Source: Erodium maritimum (lineage: Eukaryota; Streptophyta; Magnoliopsida; Geraniales; Geraniaceae). From it: 64,000 bases of DNA. The notes beneath the pieces are model-generated. The model saw nothing but the letters and a program-made list of their open reading frames with translations. It ran no database searches and was not told where the DNA came from. Made by a program: the position numbers and the translations under genes. The stretch is taken from contig OY997591.1 of NCBI GenBank assembly GCA_963921825.1, positions 33,935,825-33,999,824 of the forward strand, in the 5' to 3' direction. This document shows, in pieces, positions 12,728 to 25,005 of the stretch (the stretch's first letter is position 1; the number at the start of each line of letters is the position of its first letter).

Positions 12728-13278
12728 GCGGTGCGACCCGGCGTATCATTGTATACCTACCTCATGTCTGTATGACATCGGGTTGAGTGGCGTTCGTAAT
12801 TGGTGTCGTTGTAGACAGTTCCGTTGTATGTGTGTTTCTTTGTCTTGGATCTAATGTCGAAATGTGTTCTCCTATTTGTTTTTGTTTGTGTTGTTGCTTT
12901 ACTAGTATGCCATAATTCGACGAGTATCCGTGGTGACGGAGCAGAAGCTCATCCCCTTTACTACTTTTTCCTACTGAGCGAAAGCTCATCCCCTTCATTA
13001 CTGTTTTTTAGGTTTTGAGCGTTATTTGGTTTAGAGGACGGCTCGGAGCTCGGGAGCTTATCGAGGGTTCGGGTATTATTTGCTTAGTGAAGACGTACTC
13101 CCTTTTGTTGTACTAAACTTCGTTTTATTTTGGATTTCGAGCGTCAGACTCGTGTTACCGGAATTGTTGGTTTTGGAACTAATTTTGGAGATTTATTTCG
13201 TTTTCAAATTCCAGTTATTATTATTATTTTAGTTCGAGTCTCGAGTCTGGTCAAAACCGGATTTGGGGCGTGACAATT

Positions 13279-13290
13279 TGGTATCAGAGC
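13279..13290 (+). other. Primer binding site of gypsy-1 (tRNA-iMet)
   Basis: TGGTATCAGAGC, three bases after the LTR end, complementary to the 3' end of plant initiator tRNA-Met; it primes minus-strand DNA synthesis. Confidence 0.92.
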
Positions 13291-14183
13291 CTGGTTTTTC
13301 AAAATTTCGGATCGTACGTCAATTAGGTGGGTAGAGTTAAGTCGTTAGGGGTTTATGTGCGTGTCGGTTACACAAATCGGAAATGCCCTACGCGTAGGAC
13401 CGAGATGAAGAGAGTCTTGGTTTAGTGAAATGTCTTGTCTGGTGTTGTGTGCTTAGGGTGAACCACTTGTGGTTGGTGCCTATGATTGTATTAATTGATT
13501 GTTGTGTGTTCGACTGTTGGTCGATCGGTTAAGATCAGAGTGTTGACTTGGCCGGGTTGTAATCGTGTAATTACTGAGACCCGAGGTATATAGCTACGAT
13601 GACTTGTTGTGTGCTATGATTGTGTTGAGTGCTTTGTGCAGGATGTGAGTTGAATGTCATGCGTAAGCAGATGGTTAGTAGAGTTTTCAAACGGGTCATG
13701 CCCAAGTTTCTGCAAAAACTTAAGTGTTTGTACCATCACGATTCGACTACAGGGGCCACTGTAATCGAACGTGACGGGGGGATGTTAAGTGGTTACAACG
13801 TAATTCGGGGACGCCTGAACCGGATTGTAACGACATGATATCGACATGGAATGTTATGTTAGAAAGAGAAAAGTGTTGAGAACCTGTGGAATTAAGTTGA
13901 TGTTGAGACTTTTGTGAAATTGTTGTGTGACGTGAACTGTGGACTGTGTGACTTGTGGTTGCAATTGTTGAACTGTGTGGTTGACTTTGGGGGACACACA
14001 CGTGTGTGGGTTTTTCCCTGGTTGTGGAAACTAGTTATGACTATGCTAAGATTAGGCATGTTGTTTGGTTCGAGTGCGACCTTTGTGAAACGCATGTGTG
14101 AACGCTAGTGATTTAAGCGCGTCACTTTATGCGGATTTAAGAACTGAACGTGTGCGTTTATCCGTGCAGCGGACATAGACGAC
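13291..14183 (+). other. Gypsy-1 untranslated leader
   Basis: No ORF of substance. It is homologous, in opposite orientation, to the leader of gypsy-2 at about 62740-63040: both contain a segment related to GTGGTTACAACGTAATTCGG followed by a GGGACGCCTG-type stretch. It leads directly to the gag start at 14184. Confidence 0.6.
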
Positions 14184-14390
14184 ATGGCTCGTACTTATGT
14201 ACCACGACGCACGAGAGGCCGGCCAGCTCAGAGCCGAGAGCAGCCGCCTGCCATTGAGCCGGTAGGAGCAGCGAGTGGCCAAGGTGCTTCCATTGAGGAG
14301 CACGGGGGAGGCGACGCCGGACCATCAGGGCTCCCGCCCAGAGTTCCACCGGTCATAGAGATGACCCATGCGACAGTCCTGGAGGAGTTG
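14184..14390 (+). pseudogene. Gypsy-1 gag, N-terminal part
   Basis: Starts ATG at 14184 (MARTYVPRRTRGRPAQ), a basic, low-complexity N-terminus typical of gypsy gag. It runs to TVLEEL, where the solo LTR is inserted at 14391. The frame continues on the far side, at 18265-18270, after the duplicated target AGTTG. Confidence 0.8.
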
Positions 14391-15139
14391 TGTCACGCCC
14401 CGAATTTGGCATGACCGAACCCGGAACGCGAACGGTGAAACAGTAAAACGGTTTTCAAACATTTTAATAAACCTTTTTAAAATTTCCACTTACGTTAATC
14501 AAAACAATATTTTTACAGCGGAAAAAACGTTCAAAACAATGAACAACACGAGCTACAAGGTACGTCACTAACTACCCAAAGACCCGGACTTCCGCTCCCA
14601 GCTCTTCAAGCTTCGAGGGTTCTCCTAGTCCGCCTCACGACCAGTATCTGCAGGAAAACCATCAGGGGGTGAGCACTTCGCTCACCGCCACGGATATCGG
14701 ATTGACCACGGCATACCAACAGAAATGCCGGGAACACCGACAACAACAACAACCTCGGGGACTACTACCCCAAAAACACGAAATTAGACTGACGGTCACG
14801 CAATACAACTGTTAAAAACTTCCCAACCATCTCAAAGCCCGGACACGTAATGTAGACCCCAAATCAGAGACCGAACAACCATTCCATTAGTCACACCGAC
14901 CAGGTAAAGCACAACCCTCACACGATCCTATATGCATTTACTTGTAACTTTCCGCAACCAAACCAGTATTCGCTACTCGTCCCTACCTCAGAGGCGCGTG
15001 CGGGAAAAGTAGTAAAGGGGATGAGCGTTCCGCTCACTCCACGGATACCCGTTCGATTATGGCATACTAGTAAGACATCAACAACTTACCAATCTAAATA
15101 GGCAACAACTACCTCAAGACCTGATACCAAACCGTCACG

Positions 15140-15500
15140 ACTGCTCACGATATCAGTACCTCAAATACTCGCTCACGTAAGGGAAACCTCGAATGGGGAT
15201 AATACTCTCAACTAAGCAAACCCTATTGCTCACCATATCACCACCCCAATTACCCGATCACGTAGGGGAAACCTCAAAACGGGGATCACGTTCTCAACAA
15301 AACAAACACTATTGCTCACCATATCAACACCCCAATTACCCGATCACATAAGGGAAACCTCAAAACGGGGATCATGTTCTCAACTAAGCAAACACTATTG
15401 CTCACCATATCAATACCCCAACTACCCGATCACATAGGGGAAACCTCAAACAACCCACTCACGTGAGGGAAACCTCAAACCACCCGTTCACGTGAGGGAA
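15140..15500. repeat. Tandem repeat of about 80-90 bp in solo LTR
   Basis: Three to four degenerate units share CTATTGCTCACCATATCA, CCCGATCACGTAGGGGAAAC and AACGGGGATCA-type blocks, followed by shorter GTGAGGGAAACCTC units. Confidence 0.8.
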
Positions 15501-15589
15501 ACCTCGAACAACCTGCTCGCGAAATGTAGACCCGATCCAGCAGTCACGACCTCAATAACGCACGCATTAGTAATCAAGATCACGCAGGG

Positions 15590-15725
15590 TCACATAAAAC
15601 CAACCGATCACACAACGCCCAAGATCACAAAGGATCGCACACCAGGTAAAGATTACAAAGGATCGCACACCAGCCAAGATCACAAAGGATCGCACACCAA
15701 CCAAGATCACAAAGGATCGCAAACC
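15590..15725. repeat. Tandem repeat of about 26 bp in solo LTR
   Basis: Four to five units built on GATCACAAAGGATCGCACAC. A single relic of the same motif occurs in the gypsy-2 LTR near 56403 and 63545. Confidence 0.85.
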
Positions 15726-15739
15726 ACAACCATAAGCCT

Positions 15740-16095
15740 CAACACTTTACCGATCACGCGCCGGAAGGTACGACGCACCTGACGGGAACCACAGCCCTCA
15801 GCACTTTACCGACCGCGCATCGGAGGGTACGACACACCCCTCGGGCATAATTCCAGCCTCAGCACTTTACCAATCATACGCCGGAAGGTACGACGCACCT
15901 GACGGGAACCACATCCCTCATCACTTTACCGACCGCGCATTGGAAGGTACGACACACCTCTCGGGCACAGCTCAAGCCTCACCACTTTACCAATCACGCG
16001 CCGGAAGGTACGACGCACCTGACGGGAACCACATCCCTCAACACTTTACCGACCGCGCATTGGAAGGTAGGACACACCTCTCGGGCACAGCTCGA
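15740..16095. repeat. Tandem repeat, about 120-bp higher-order unit (2 x 60 bp), in solo LTR
   Basis: Three alternating pairs share CACTTTACCGACCGCGCAT or CACTTTACCAATCACGCG, then GGAAGGTACGAC. The A and B halves are related to each other and alternate regularly. Confidence 0.85.
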
Positions 16096-16424
16096 ACATA
16101 TATCACCAGAACAATCACAGTCACAACCAAATATCACACAATACTCCGCAATAGCAAAATTGACAACACGACTAACTACCACTCAGTAAGTCAGTCAACA
16201 ACCATACCGGTTTAACGCCCCACAGGCACTCATGGCCATACCGTGGCACCCCTTATCGATGGCAAATCGATAGGCGGGCCAACCTCCACACCAATCACAC
16301 AAATCACACGAATACTCAACAACCAGCGAAAATAACATAATGACTAGCTACCACTCAGCAAGTCAGTCAACGGTTTAACGCCCCACAGGCACTCATGGCC
16401 ACACACAACCACAATCAGTTCATT

Positions 16425-16680
16425 AACCCTACGACACCACCAAGTGTCACACGCATTTCTATTGTTCGACCGGTTCACTCAACCTACGACACTACCAAGT
16501 GTCACATGCAATTCGATTATTTGACCGGTTCACTCAACCTACGACACTACCAAGTGTCGCATGCAATTCTATTATTCGACATGTTCACTTATCCTACGAC
16601 ACCAACAGTGTCACATGCATTTCTACTATTCGGCAGGTTTACTTGTCCTACGACACAAACAGTGTCACATGCATTTCTAC
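16425..16680. repeat. Five ~55-bp units each carrying a GACAC/GTGTC hairpin
   Basis: Each unit contains CCTACGACAC, a 4-6 nt variable loop, then GTGTCACATGC (one GTGTCGCATGC). The 5-bp stem GACAC/GTGTC is invariant, while the loops differ (CACCAA, TACCAA, CAACA, AAACA). Related single hairpins are in the gypsy-2 LTR at about 57098 and 57217. Confidence 0.85.
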
Positions 16681-17593
16681 TGATAACTTTCCCTAGTCAA
16701 GGCCGATATCCGGCTACTTTTCCCTACCTCTTGAAGCGTGTCAAACCCGATACTCGCGCTCCGGCAATGCTCTAGATTACCCACTTAGCCTCATCTTTCC
16801 ACGGTTGGCGACACGGTCTACAATGATCACAAATTGAAATCCTTTTTAAGTTTGCAGGCAAAGCTGAAATTTAATGAATTTGACGCCCAAAAGCAACCCC
16901 GACAATGTCGATCACTCCCAAACCTCCCAATTACTCGACATTTTCAACCACGGGCCAGGAAAGGCCCGATTCGCCCGGCTCGGCGAATCTGCCCGGGATC
17001 GGAAGACGCCCTTCCGGGGCTCCGAAAATTCCTGTTTTCGTTTCTACGATCCTAAAACAATTCAAGGGTTCCAATGCAATTGACGGAATCAATTTTCGAC
17101 TTCCGAGCGATTTAATTCGCGTTTAAAGTTTCTAAACCCGCCATTTCCAATTTTCACAATTTAATTCCATAATTCGTTCCGGGTGGGAATTATCGACTTG
17201 GGGATCGTCCAAAACCACCCGAACATGAAAAACCCGAGGCCCGAACACGTTGGCCCCACCCGGCCACCACTAGCCGTAGGTGGCTGGACCGGTTCACCAC
17301 TGTGGTGGTCGGTCCCAGCTCCGGCCAGCCACCACCCACGGTGGCCGGAGCTCCCCCGAGCCTCCGGTCACCGGAATCCGGCCATTTTTGCCCCAAAACG
17401 TCCCCAACGAACCCTACACCTCAACTCAACCATATTTAACTCGTTTAAAGTCAAACCAAAATTTTCAAACATGCCAAAACGAGAAACAAATGGGTTCTCA
17501 CCGTAGGGAATGACGAGGGGAGTTCGAATCCGTAGTCGTTGAGTCGATCGGTCGGTCGGATTGTCGGGAAAACACACCTCTTCCTCTCTTTTT

Positions 17594-17664
17594 CCTTCTT
17601 CTTCTTCTTCTTCTTCTTCTTCTTCTTCTTCTTCTTCTTCTTCTTCTTCTTCTTCTTCTTCTTC
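17594..17664. repeat. (CTT)n microsatellite
   Basis: About 23 uninterrupted CTT units in the solo LTR. It creates poly-Glu, poly-Arg, poly-Phe and poly-Ser reading frames that are not genes. Confidence 0.95.
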
Positions 17665-18264
17665 TCTCCACTTTCTCTCTCTTCCCTCTCTTTCTTTTCT
17701 GAAATTGCCGAACCATCTCATCTCCTTCTCCTTTTTATTTTGTTTTAATTTCACACACCTCTATTTACAAAACTACCCCTCATTTCCTTTTCTTTTATTT
17801 TGTTCAAAAACCAACTACCACCACTTGTGTGACTTGTGTCATGTGGGTCCCACACCTTAGAAAAATATCTTGGTAGATATTTTTCAGTCCGATTCGCGAA
17901 ATTCGACCGTCTCGGGTCCCTAACGGGCCCATTTTCCAAGAAATTACGAAACTTCGCGTTCGACAGGAAAACGGCCCAACTAAGACCGCTGTGACGACGA
18001 CTAAGCTTTTTGGATCCAAATCGGGCCTCGAACGGACCAAAACGTCGCTCGGTTGACTTTTTCGACAAAAAGTCAACTTTTCCCAAATTGGTCAAAAAGT
18101 TGCCCTGAGTCACCCAGAACTCACTTTGGTCGATATCGGGGTCAACTTAAGTCCGATATGACCCTCGGGGTCAATTTTAGGTTCATTTTGGTGTATGTCT
18201 AAAAAATTTAAGTTTTTCCGTTTTTCTGCCGATTGACCTGCGTTGACCAGGAGCGGTCTTTACA

Positions 18265-19545
18265 AGTTGGTTCGCACAGTTCAGGGCTTAAAGGCGATCA
18301 TCGCTAGAGAGAGGCTGTAGCCCCGACACCAGAGACTGTGCCTGCTGTCACTACAGCCGCTACTATGAGACATAACCAGGCTGATAGCTACACAGCTCAG
18401 GCGCTGAGAGACTTTCTTAGGATGGGTACGCCTATCTTTTCCAGGGAGTCAGACCCCGATGCAGCCGAGAGATGGTTGGAGCAGATTACCCGAAACCTGG
18501 ATACGCCAGGGATCGTGGATGGTCACATGAGAGTCTCCTTTGCAACGTTCCAGCAGAAGGACGATGCCTACCATTGGTGGCAGCGCGAGCAGCTCCGAGT
18601 TGGGGATGACTTCCAGCTGTTCGGAGAGATGTTCCTGGAGCAGTACTTTCCGGGGTCAGCCCGAGAGGATAGACACCAGCAGTTCTCGGAGCTGCGTCAG
18701 GGTGGGATGACGTTGTCGAAGTATGAGGTGAGGTTCACCTAACTATCCCGCTTTGCACCGGAGATGGTGCAGACTGAGGCGCACCGATGTAGGCGTTTTG
18801 AGGGGGGACTCATCCCTTAGATCGTGGACCGAGTCATAGCCCTGAGGACTCAGGTGTACACCGAGCTGGTGGACCAAGCATTGGCGGTGGAGCGACACTT
18901 CCGAGAGACCGCCAGGGCCCGGGAGAGTAGGTAGAGACCGAGCGGGTTCTTGAGACCGTCTGAGGTCCGTGATCTGAGGAGGCAGAGGACCTCAGGATCT
19001 TTCCGGCCATAGACCCAGTCTGGCGGGATGTGACAGGTCGGGTCGGTGGCATCCGTTGGACCTGCCCCGTCAGAGCGGATGTGCCCCCTATGCAGACAGC
19101 CGGGCCATCTGGCCCGAAATTGTTCGAGGAGCAGTGGGCCCGCAGCTCGCCCAGTGGGCCATCAGACGAGATTTGAGGAGAGGTCGTGTGACGATGAGAG
19201 GACATGCTACCAGTATGGACGACTAGGACACATCTCTACTGTGTGCCCCGACCGGTTCGGAGGGATGTTAGCACCGCGACCGCATCATTCGTAGTATGGT
19301 CAGTCGCCTCAGTTCCGCCCGCGTCAGGCTCAGGCGCCGAGAGTTCCACGGCAGGCAGCGAGCGCACCAGCGCCGAGACAACAGTAGAGAGCTCAATGGC
19401 AGGTGGCCCTTCCACCACCCCCGAGGGGAGGACCTCAGGCACCGCAGGGTAGAGTGTATGCGGTTGCAGATTCCCGAGCTGAGGGACATCGTTCCAGTCA
19501 TGAGACCACCTAGGGTACGTTCTTGAGTAGTGTGTGTGAGATTAG
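18265..19545 (+). pseudogene. Gypsy-1 gag, main part with zinc knuckles
   Basis: Continues gag after the solo LTR. It contains the retrotransposon gag domain (FLRMGTPIFSRESDPDAAE, WLEQI, FQQKDDAYHWWQR, FLEQYFP, then FSELRQGGMTLSKYEVRF). A zinc knuckle CPLCRQPGHLARNC lies near 19083, followed by a second knuckle, CYQYGRLGHISTVC, in which the second Cys has become Tyr. Gag would form the virus-like particle and package RNA. In-frame stops occur at, for example, 18740, 18818, 18932, 19010 and 19031, and there is a frameshift near 18320, so no full protein can be made. Several stops look like CAG-to-TAG changes. Confidence 0.85.
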
Positions 19546-20306
19546 AGTAGTTGAATGCCTTTTTCTTGGTGATCTTCTTGTGTTGAACATGACGACGTTT
19601 GATGTGATCCTGGGGATGGATTGGCTTGCGAGGTACCGAGCGTCGATTGACTGCTATCGGCGATAGGTGACGGTGGTATCGGACAACACGATCGTCACGT
19701 GTGTACTGGGCAGTAGGAGCGGAGTTCTCCTTTCAGCATTGACCATGGGAGAGGTGGTGGCGACCGTGCAGAGCAGAGAGTTGCCACGAGTAGTGTGTGA
19801 GTTCCCGGAGGTCTTTCCGGAGGAGTTGTTAGGGTTGCCGTCAGTGCGCGAGGTTGAGTTCAGGATTGACCTGATACTGGGGATGGCGCCGATATCGATG
19901 GCTCCGTACCGGTTTGCAGTAGCCGAGTTGGTCGAATTGAAGCGCCAAATCGAGGAGCTTTGGGAAGGGGATTATCCGTCTGAGAACTTCTCCGTGGGGA
20001 GTGTCCGCCCTCTTCGTGAAGAAGAAGGGTGCATCGCTGAGGACACTATGAGTTTCTGGTGATGTCGTTCGGGCTGACGAACGCGCCTGCAACGTTCATG
20101 GATCTGATGAACGGTATCTTCCGGCCATACTTAGATCTGTCCGTCGTGGTGTTCGTAGATGACATCTTGATCTACTCGCCGAGTGAGGAGGCACACGTGG
20201 AGCATCTGAGGACAGTTCTGACTTTGTTACGTACCCACCAGTTGTATGACAACTTGGAGAAGTGCGAGTTTTGGCTCGCCGAGGTGAAATTCCTCGGGCA
20301 TGTCCT
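19546..20306 (+). pseudogene. Gypsy-1 protease/reverse transcriptase remnant
   Basis: Only the protease C-terminal segment remains (MTTFDVILGMDWLARY, near 19588); the catalytic D-S/T-G segment is missing. The RT N-terminus follows ([19 protein letters not shown], then FVKKKG). At about 20045 the frame jumps straight to the [18 protein letters not shown] region, so roughly 150 residues including the first catalytic Asp region are deleted. The [12 protein letters not shown] motif is present. The frame ends at FLGHV, where a copia-derived block begins; the rest of RT and RNase H are missing. Confidence 0.85.
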
Positions 20307-22388
20307 TAGACCAAGGAGTCTTTGTGATCGCTATGTAGTCAACAACTGAGTTTGACCTGAGCCTAATGTTGTTCGTAACAGGGCTACCATAACGGCCAGG
20401 ATTGGCTTGGGGACGGGCTACATGAGTGACACGAAAGACGGCTAAGGGATTTATCCCTCATACTAAGGTATGAGAAAGATATCGGTTCTCGGCCGCTTGA
20501 TCGAGAGTGACTGAAAGAATAGCATGGCCATGCACATGATACTGAGTATCATATATTCAGTCATCTCTCATATCAAGGAACAGTGATTGAGAATAATAAG
20601 GATGGCGGCTCTATGCCTTATCTCAATCAGGATATCGGAGATGAAAGGATAATGACAGGGACGACGGAAAGGTTAGAATCGATAGGGTCGATTCGTTATG
20701 CAGTGTCAGACAATACTAAAGTCTCGTTAGTTGCCACTTAAATAGGATCAAGTATAATGGGATTTTACGTTGATATTTTGACATGCATAAACCTAAGGGT
20801 CACACCGGAGGATGAAACTCATTGACACATTTATGGAGAATGGCCAAAAGGGAGTTGTCTCGGGACATGACCAAAACTGGGTGTTGGGTCATATGCCCGT
20901 AAGTGAATAGGACTTTACGGATCGAGACAAGGCTTGGAGTCTTGGGATTGATCGCGTCGGATAATGTTGGACATTTCCGGTATGGAAGGCTTGGAGGCGA
21001 TGAGCGAATCACGTGACCTCGTTGGAAATGGCCACGGGCCATGTTCCAAGAGATCCATGAAAGGCCCATGCAACCAAGGCCCATGGAACTAATTAATCAA
21101 GTCTTGATTAATTAGTACTAAGGAAGCAAGACAAGGATTAAGGTGTTGGTGATTCACCACCTAACCCAATCTTGTCTTGCCATACTTTGTCCTATTTACA
21201 CCTTACTTGACACCATACTTGTCCTGTTTTTGGCATGTTGTTTTGCTAAATTGTTTGATAACATGTTTTAAATTCTTGTTTATGGATTTAATGCATGTAA
21301 AATGAATTTTTGAAAATTATTTCAAATCTGGAGATTTTGAAAAAAAAATTGATTTTTCGGGTCTCGGGAGCAGGACTCTCGGGGAGCCGAAACCGGGACC
21401 GAACGGGGCTTCGTTGGACGGAGCTAGGCCAAGCATGACCATTGGATGGTTGATATGCCAAGGCTAAACCGTTTTGTTAGTTATGACGAGTTTGGAACCG
21501 TCATGACGAACTCGAAGATCAAATGTTCAAAAGTTTTATTTTTGAACGGTTTCGATAAACCGAGCATCAAAAATTTTCGAAACTTGCCTATTAAATAAAA
21601 CCGGAAAATCACATTATGTTTGATAACATGATTGTTTGATAACACGATGTGTGATGTGATGTTGGTATGGTGTACATAATAGCCCCGAGCTCGATTTAAT
21701 TATTTATCGCTTTTCACGGCCTGCGAGCCGTTAGAGTTAGCGTGTAATTATTCTTTCAAGGTGTGGTCGTCGAACCACTTGTTTGTAATATTTATTTATT
21801 CCCGACCTGCGAGTCGTGTATTAAATTGTAATATTTTACTCAAGACGAAGAAAGGGTGAAAAGGTCATTTGGTGGCTTTTCGGGTGTTGGCATCGGCTTG
21901 GAGTCGGTGGAGCTCAAGAAGCTAGTGGGAGTTAGTTTAGGGGGCTATTATGTGGACATTTATCGCTTTATGCTTGGTTTATTTTATGCATGATTAATTC
22001 TATGTGTTTTAGAATTGCATGCTTAACTTTATGTTTAAGTCATCTTTTTTCAACATAACAAAGATAAGACAAGAATAAGAAACACAACTTCTCTCCCTCT
22101 TCCCTTGCAATTTCGGGTTTGGCAAGCTCCCACCTCCATTTTTGTGTTCTTGAGTCCTCAAAGAGAAGAACTACGTGGCTTTGATTCCCATGTGGATACG
22201 TAGGCGTCTTGGAGACTCAAGCCAATCATTCGTTACCCGGTGTTCTTGTTTTGGTAAGAACTAGTGCTGAATTTTTCTCTTGTGAATCCATTCTTTGTTA
22301 GTTGTTTCATGGTTTTAATCGTCTCTTGGTTTTCATTGATTTTCCGCTGCGAGTTGGTTCATCTCCAACCCTACCTCGAGACCCAACA
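20307..22388 (+). mobile_element. Chimeric copia-B-related block replacing gypsy-1 RNase H
   Basis: Its three parts match copia-B in order. 20307 to about 21231 matches LTR positions from 48308 to about 49228. About 21232-22035 matches the internal leader from about 49699 to 50500. About 22036-22388 matches the LTR 3' part from about 49261 to 49618 and ends at the LTR terminus (CCCAACA). The first 370 bp or so of the LTR are missing. The left junction shares CATGT microhomology with the gypsy sequence. It is more diverged from copia-B than the two copia-B LTRs are from each other. It carries no coding sequence. Confidence 0.82.
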
Positions 22389-24052
22389 ACTTGAACATGC
22401 GCCAGATGCGGTGGATGGAGTTACTTGAGGAGTAGGACTTCGAGCTACTCTACCATCTGGGTAAGGCGAACGTCGTTGCCGATGCCCTGAGTAGGAAGTC
22501 AATCCATTGCCTTGCTAGTATATCAGTCCGAGAGTGGGACATGATGGGAGAGTTGAGCACGTTTGGGCTTGAGCTAGATGAGATTGTTGATGGCGTGGCC
22601 ATGTTCTCGCTGGTGGCTCAGCCCACACTGGTTGCTCGAGTGCTAGAGGCGCATGCTGAGGATACCGATACGGCGGAGATCCGGGAGAGGATCGCCAGTG
22701 GGGTTGATGCGGAAGGCTGGGAGCAGAGTGCTGATCAGGGTTTGCGATACCGAGGAGGGTTGTTTGTGCCGCGCAACTGTAGAGACGATGTGTTGAGAGA
22801 GTCTCATCATTCACGTCTTGTTGTGAACCCGGGTGACATTAAGATGTATCGGGATGTCAGGCGACAGTTTTGGTGGAGTGGGATGCGTAGAGCGGTTGTA
22901 GAGTTTGTCTCGAGGTGCCTCACTTGTCAGCAAGTGAAGGCCGAGCATCAGCGTCCCGCCGGATTATTACAACCATTGCCGATTGCACAGTGGAAGTGGG
23001 AGCACATCACGATGGACTTCGTGTGCGGCTTACCGAGATCGCCAAGAGGACACGATGCAGTTTGGATAGTGGTCGACCGGTTGACCAAGTCGGCTCACTT
23101 CCTAGCCATGAGGATGACCGACACTGTTGACGCTCTGAGTCGTCTATACATTCGTGAGATTATCCGTCTCCATAGGGTCCCAGTGTCGGTCGTGTCCGAC
23201 AAAGATCCTCTCTTCACTTTCAGATTTTAGGGAGTCTGCAGACAGCACTAGGGACCGAGGTCCTACTCAGTACAACGTACCACCCACAGACAGACGGCCA
23301 GTCAGAGCGCACGATTCAGATCTTAGAGGACATGCTACGGGCATGTGTGTTAGACTTCCAAGGGTCATGGGAGGACCACTTACCGTTAGCTGAGTTCGCC
23401 TACAACAACAGCTTCCAGGCCAGTATCAGAATGGCACCGTTCGAAGCGATGTATGGTAGGCCGTGTCGATCGCCCATATGTTGGGCAGAAGTGGGAGATA
23501 AGAGTTTGCTTGGTCCGGACCTTGTCCGATAGACGAACGAGAAGGTCGCACTGATTCGTGAGCGGTTGAGGAACGCGCAGAGTTGAAAGAAGAGTTATGC
23601 TGATAGACGGCGCCGACCTCTCGAGTTCACAGTTGGTGATCATGTAATTTTGAAGGTGAGCCCGAAGAAGGGGCTGGTGCGGTTCAACCGCGGCGGAGGC
23701 AAGTTGGCCCCGCTGTATATCGGGCTCTTTGAGATTTTGGGTAGAGTGGGAGTCGTTTCTTACCGTCTTGCATTACCACCGCAGCGTGGGAATGTCCATA
23801 ACGTCTTCCACGTTTCCCAACTGCGGAAGTACAATGCGGACCCCTCCCACATCATTGAGTGGACGGGCATCGAGGTAGCTGAGGATGTTTCGTATGAGGA
23901 GCAGCCAGTCAGGATTTTGGATACGCGGGAGCAGGTCTTGCGTGGCAAGACTATCCGATTGGTACAGGTGCAGTGGCGGCACCACAGAGCAGAGTCGACC
24001 TGGGAGCGCGAGGATGAGGTTCGCGCGAAGTACCCCAGCCTGTTCGACCCTT
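22389..24052 (+). pseudogene. Gypsy-1 RNase H tail, integrase and pol C-terminus
   Basis: Begins with the end of RNase H (YHLGKANVVADALSRKS). The integrase has a His-His/Cys-Cys zinc-binding part (ESHHSRL ... CLTCQQ), then the DDE core ([30 protein letters not shown]), followed by the GPF/Y-like region and a C-terminus ending RAKYPSLFDP at 24052. Integrase would insert element DNA. It is broken by a frameshift or stop near 23228, a TAG at 23530-23532 and a TGA at 23584-23586. No clear canonical chromodomain was recognised beyond the short VRILD...TWERE segment. Confidence 0.88.
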
Positions 24053-24089
24053 GAGGTACGTTCGTTTTAAATTTCGCGGACGAAATTTC

Positions 24090-24104
24090 TTTAAGGGGGT
24101 AGAT
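24090..24104 (+). other. Polypurine tract of gypsy-1
   Basis: TTAAGGGGGTAGAT directly before the 3' LTR start TGTAAG; it primes plus-strand DNA synthesis. Confidence 0.8.
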
Positions 24105-25005
24105 TGTAAGAACCGCCCCCGGTCAACACCGGTCGAACCGATGGAATTTGTGAAGAAGTTGACTTTCCGTCGAAAAAGTCAACCGATGACTCCGGGGGTC
24201 ATTCAGGACCTTTCCGGGACCCAAAAAGCTTAGCCGCCGTTACGGTTAGCTTAGTTGGGTCGTTTCCTTTCAAATGAGTACTTTTGCGAAAAAGTCAAAT
24301 TTGGGTCAAACGGGGTCAAATTAGGGGCTATATCAAATTAAATTAAATAGGCTGAAATAATTATAGGTAGAGGTGGACCCCACATGGACACATGTCCATG
24401 TGTCTTGGAGGAGAAGAAAGGGGTGGGAAAAGACCCAATTGCCCCCATTTTTGGGCCTAAGGAGAAGAGGACTAAAGGAGCAAAAGGGACTTTCCCCTTT
24501 TAGGTTAAAGGCAACTTTTGAGCAATTTTCAGCTCATTTCTTCTTATTGGCCGAAAATTACTAGAGGAAGAGAGAAGTTGGAGCTTCCATTGAAGAGAGG
24601 AGAAGAAGAGAAGAAAAGTGCCTCTTCTTACTTGATTTCTACACCAAAATCCTCCTTTTCTTCCATATTCCTCATCATCTACCTATTTCCTAAGGTAAGT
24701 CTTCACTTAAATCCCCTTTAGATGAAGTTTGGTTTGTGGGTTTGGTAGAAAATGCATGAACTAGACTTGGGTTTTATGGGTTTGAGGTTTGAATGGTTAA
24801 ATGGATGATTTGAGGAGAAAAAATGGAGGTTTATGATGGAATTTAATTGAGTTTTGTTGATTTGATGAAAACCAATACTGGGTCTTGGAGTATTGAGGTT
24901 TTTGAGGCTGAAATTCAAGGTTTTAGAGCTTAACAATGGAGTTTTTGAGGTTAGGATTCGTGGGGACGAAGTTGAAGGAAGAAGAAGAAGGGAGCTGTTA
25001 GACCC

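Larger units (their letters stand above)
10713..13275 (+). mobile_element. 5' LTR of gypsy-1 (2563 bp)
   Basis: This pairs with 24105-26740 along its length; the 73-bp length difference equals one unit of the minisatellite at 12507-12727. It contains a phased GTGAC/GTCAC array (11614-11782) and a good splice-donor match AGGTAAGT at 11301. It ends GGGGCGTGACA before the primer site. Confidence 0.9.
14391..18264 (-). mobile_element. Solo LTR (3874 bp) inserted in gypsy-1 gag
   Basis: On the plus strand it runs TGTCACGCCCC...TTTACA; reversed, it starts TGTAAAGACCGC, like the gypsy LTRs. The five-base target AGTTG is duplicated exactly at 14386-14390 and 18265-18269. No primer site, purine tract or pol lies inside, so it is a single LTR left by LTR-LTR recombination. 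It is homologous to the gypsy-2 LTR (for example 16880-17040 versus 57450-57600) but diverged. It contains several tandem arrays, listed separately, and no credible gene. Confidence 0.88.

Noticed and set aside
15590-16095. CRISPR-like regular repeats
   Set aside because: The repeats are adjacent tandem units without unique spacers, inside an LTR of a plant retroelement.
17368-17860. ORFs rich in Glu, Arg, Phe or Ser on both strands
   Set aside because: They are translations of the (CTT)n microsatellite in the solo LTR, open in every frame for that reason only.
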